From NCBI GenBank assembly GCA_003503355.1, contig DOCS01000193.1:1788-7771 (forward strand): a stretch of 5,984 nucleotides of DNA. Direction: 5' to 3'. A program made the position numbers and the translations under genes. Below, piece after piece: positions 5,034 to 5,984 of this stretch. The DNA is from Opitutia bacterium. GTDB lineage: Bacteria; Verrucomicrobiota; Verrucomicrobiia; Opitutales; Coraliomargaritaceae. The notes under the pieces were generated by a model that searched no databases, had not been told where the DNA came from, and saw nothing but the letters and a program-made list of their open reading frames with translations. Numbering within the stretch: position 1 is the first letter of the stretch; every line of letters starts with the position of its first letter.

Positions 5034-5984
5034 ATGAAACACCTACAACTCAACACGCAAGACGGACACGCCACTCTCACCTTTGACCGGCAGGGGTCGA
5101 GCGCCAACATCTTCGATGCGGATGCACTCAACGAACTCCTCGATGCCCTCACACAAATCGAAAACGATCCTTCGATAGAGTCTCTCCAAATTCGGTCCAA
5201 CAAACCGCGCATCTTTATCGCTGGTGCCGACATCCACTCCTTGATGGCGGCCACGCCCGGCGAACTCGCCGCGATGATTGACCTCGGGCACGAAGCGTTC
5301 CAAAAACTGGAGGATCTGAAGATACCCACTATCGCCACCATCCATGGTGCCTGCTTGGGCGGCGGCTACGAACTGGCGCTCGCTTGTGACTGGCGCATCG
5401 CCTCGGATGACCGCTGCACCAAGATCGGGCTACCAGAAACAAAACTCGGCATTCTTCCGGCGTGGGGCGGCTCCACCCGACTCCCCAAGCTCATTGGCCT
5501 ACCGAAAGCACTGCCACTAATTCTCGGCGGCACCGTCCTCAGCTCCAGCGGCGCAAAAATCAAACAGTTGATCGATCAAGTCGTCCCCAAAGAGCACTTA
5601 AACAGCGTGGCAGCCAAACTACTCAGCCACGGTAAGCGCGATCCCAATCCGCACTCCATTCTGAACAACATTGCATCCGCACGCATCATCGAAGCGCAGG
5701 CACGCAAGGACATTATGAAGCGCACACGCGGTCTGTACCCCGCACCGCTCAAGGCCTTGGAGGTTGCCTGCCAATCGGTGCACCACTCAGACAAAGTCAG
5801 TTTCCGCAAGGAGCGTGACGCGGTGATCGAGCTGGCCTCGCAGCCCGAAACCGCACGCCTAGTCGACATTTTCTTCCTCAGTGAAAAAGCCAAGAAATTG
5901 CAGATCCCCGACGTAACGCCTCAGGAACTGAACACTCCGGCCGTGCTCGGCAGTGGCATTATGGGAGCGGGCATCACCTATTGG
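5034..5984 (+). CDS. fadJ: FadJ/FadB-type multifunctional beta-oxidation protein, 3'-truncated by the window edge
   Basis: This is the first 317 codons of what should be a roughly 700-residue protein joining enoyl-CoA hydratase to 3-hydroxyacyl-CoA dehydrogenase; the frame is open to the last base. The crotonase domain fills about residues 1-190: FIAGADIHSL (61-70) forms the oxyanion hole, and HGACLGGGYELALACD (104-119) carries the first catalytic glutamate, E113. GLPETKLGI (132-140) carries the second, E135, matching E119/E139 of E. coli FadB. A helical linker with FFLSEKAKK (280-288) follows. The Rossmann nucleotide-binding loop GSGIMGAG begins at 306, and the window ends there. The hydratase half looks catalytically complete; the dehydrogenase half cannot be judged. 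The gene follows fadI after 24 nt, in the same frame, with no Shine-Dalgarno sequence. The order thiolase-then-alpha is that of fadIJ. ATG 5034 fits the family start; the preceding in-frame stop is the fadI TAA. Confidence 0.9.
   Translation, partial: MKHLQLNTQDGHATLTFDRQGSSANIFDADALNELLDALTQIENDPSIESLQIRSNKPRIFIAGADIHSLMAATPGELAAMIDLGHEAFQKLEDLKIPTIATIHGACLGGGYELALACDWRIASDDRCTKIGLPETKLGILPAWGGSTRLPKLIGLPKALPLILGGTVLSSSGAKIKQLIDQVVPKEHLNSVAAKLLSHGKRDPNPHSILNNIASARIIEAQARKDIMKRTRGLYPAPLKALEVACQSVHHSDKVSFRKERDAVIELASQPETARLVDIFFLSEKAKKLQIPDVTPQELNTPAVLGSGIMGAGITYW

Overview
This 5,984-bp window comes from a moderately GC-rich bacterial chromosome and is densely packed with forward-strand genes. 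It is not a mobile element: I see no transposase, integrase, phage gene, CRISPR array, rRNA or tRNA. The style of the ornithine carbamoyltransferase and the FadI/FadJ-type pair, together with weak Shine-Dalgarno sequences, makes me think of Verrucomicrobiota (Opitutae-like). That is an impression from remembered family sequences, not a demonstrated assignment.

Layout. (1) Positions 1-867 are the 3' part of argF (arginine biosynthesis), whose start lies before the window. (2) Positions 868-1319 are a 452-bp gap. It holds a clear Rho-independent terminator (974-1001), an AT-rich promoter-like stretch with an exact 10-bp direct repeat (1270-1298), and possibly a 36-codon minus-strand ORF. (3) From 1320 to the window end runs a tightly spaced four-gene cluster: a patatin-like lipid acyl hydrolase, a PaaK-like adenylate-forming acyl-CoA ligase, a FadI-type 3-ketoacyl-CoA thiolase, and the N-terminal part of a FadJ/FadB-type multifunctional beta-oxidation protein. 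The last gene has a complete enoyl-CoA hydratase domain and is cut just as the NAD-binding fold of the hydroxyacyl-CoA dehydrogenase begins.

Working together. The junctions are a 44-nt overlap, an ATGA overlap and a 24-nt gap, so the four genes probably form one operon. The chemistry reads in order: the patatin frees an acyl chain from a lipid, the ligase makes the CoA thioester, FadJ hydrates and oxidises the enoyl-CoA, and FadI cleaves the 3-ketoacyl-CoA to acetyl-CoA. The first oxidation step (acyl-CoA dehydrogenase and its electron acceptor) is not in the window. The order thiolase then multifunctional subunit matches fadIJ rather than fadBA.

I see no convincing new biological system. 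The points most worth a second look are the patatin-plus-PaaK-like-ligase pairing with beta-oxidation genes, the unusual P-loop and cysteine cluster of the ligase, the long overlap without a ribosome binding site, and the unexplained argF-patatin gap.
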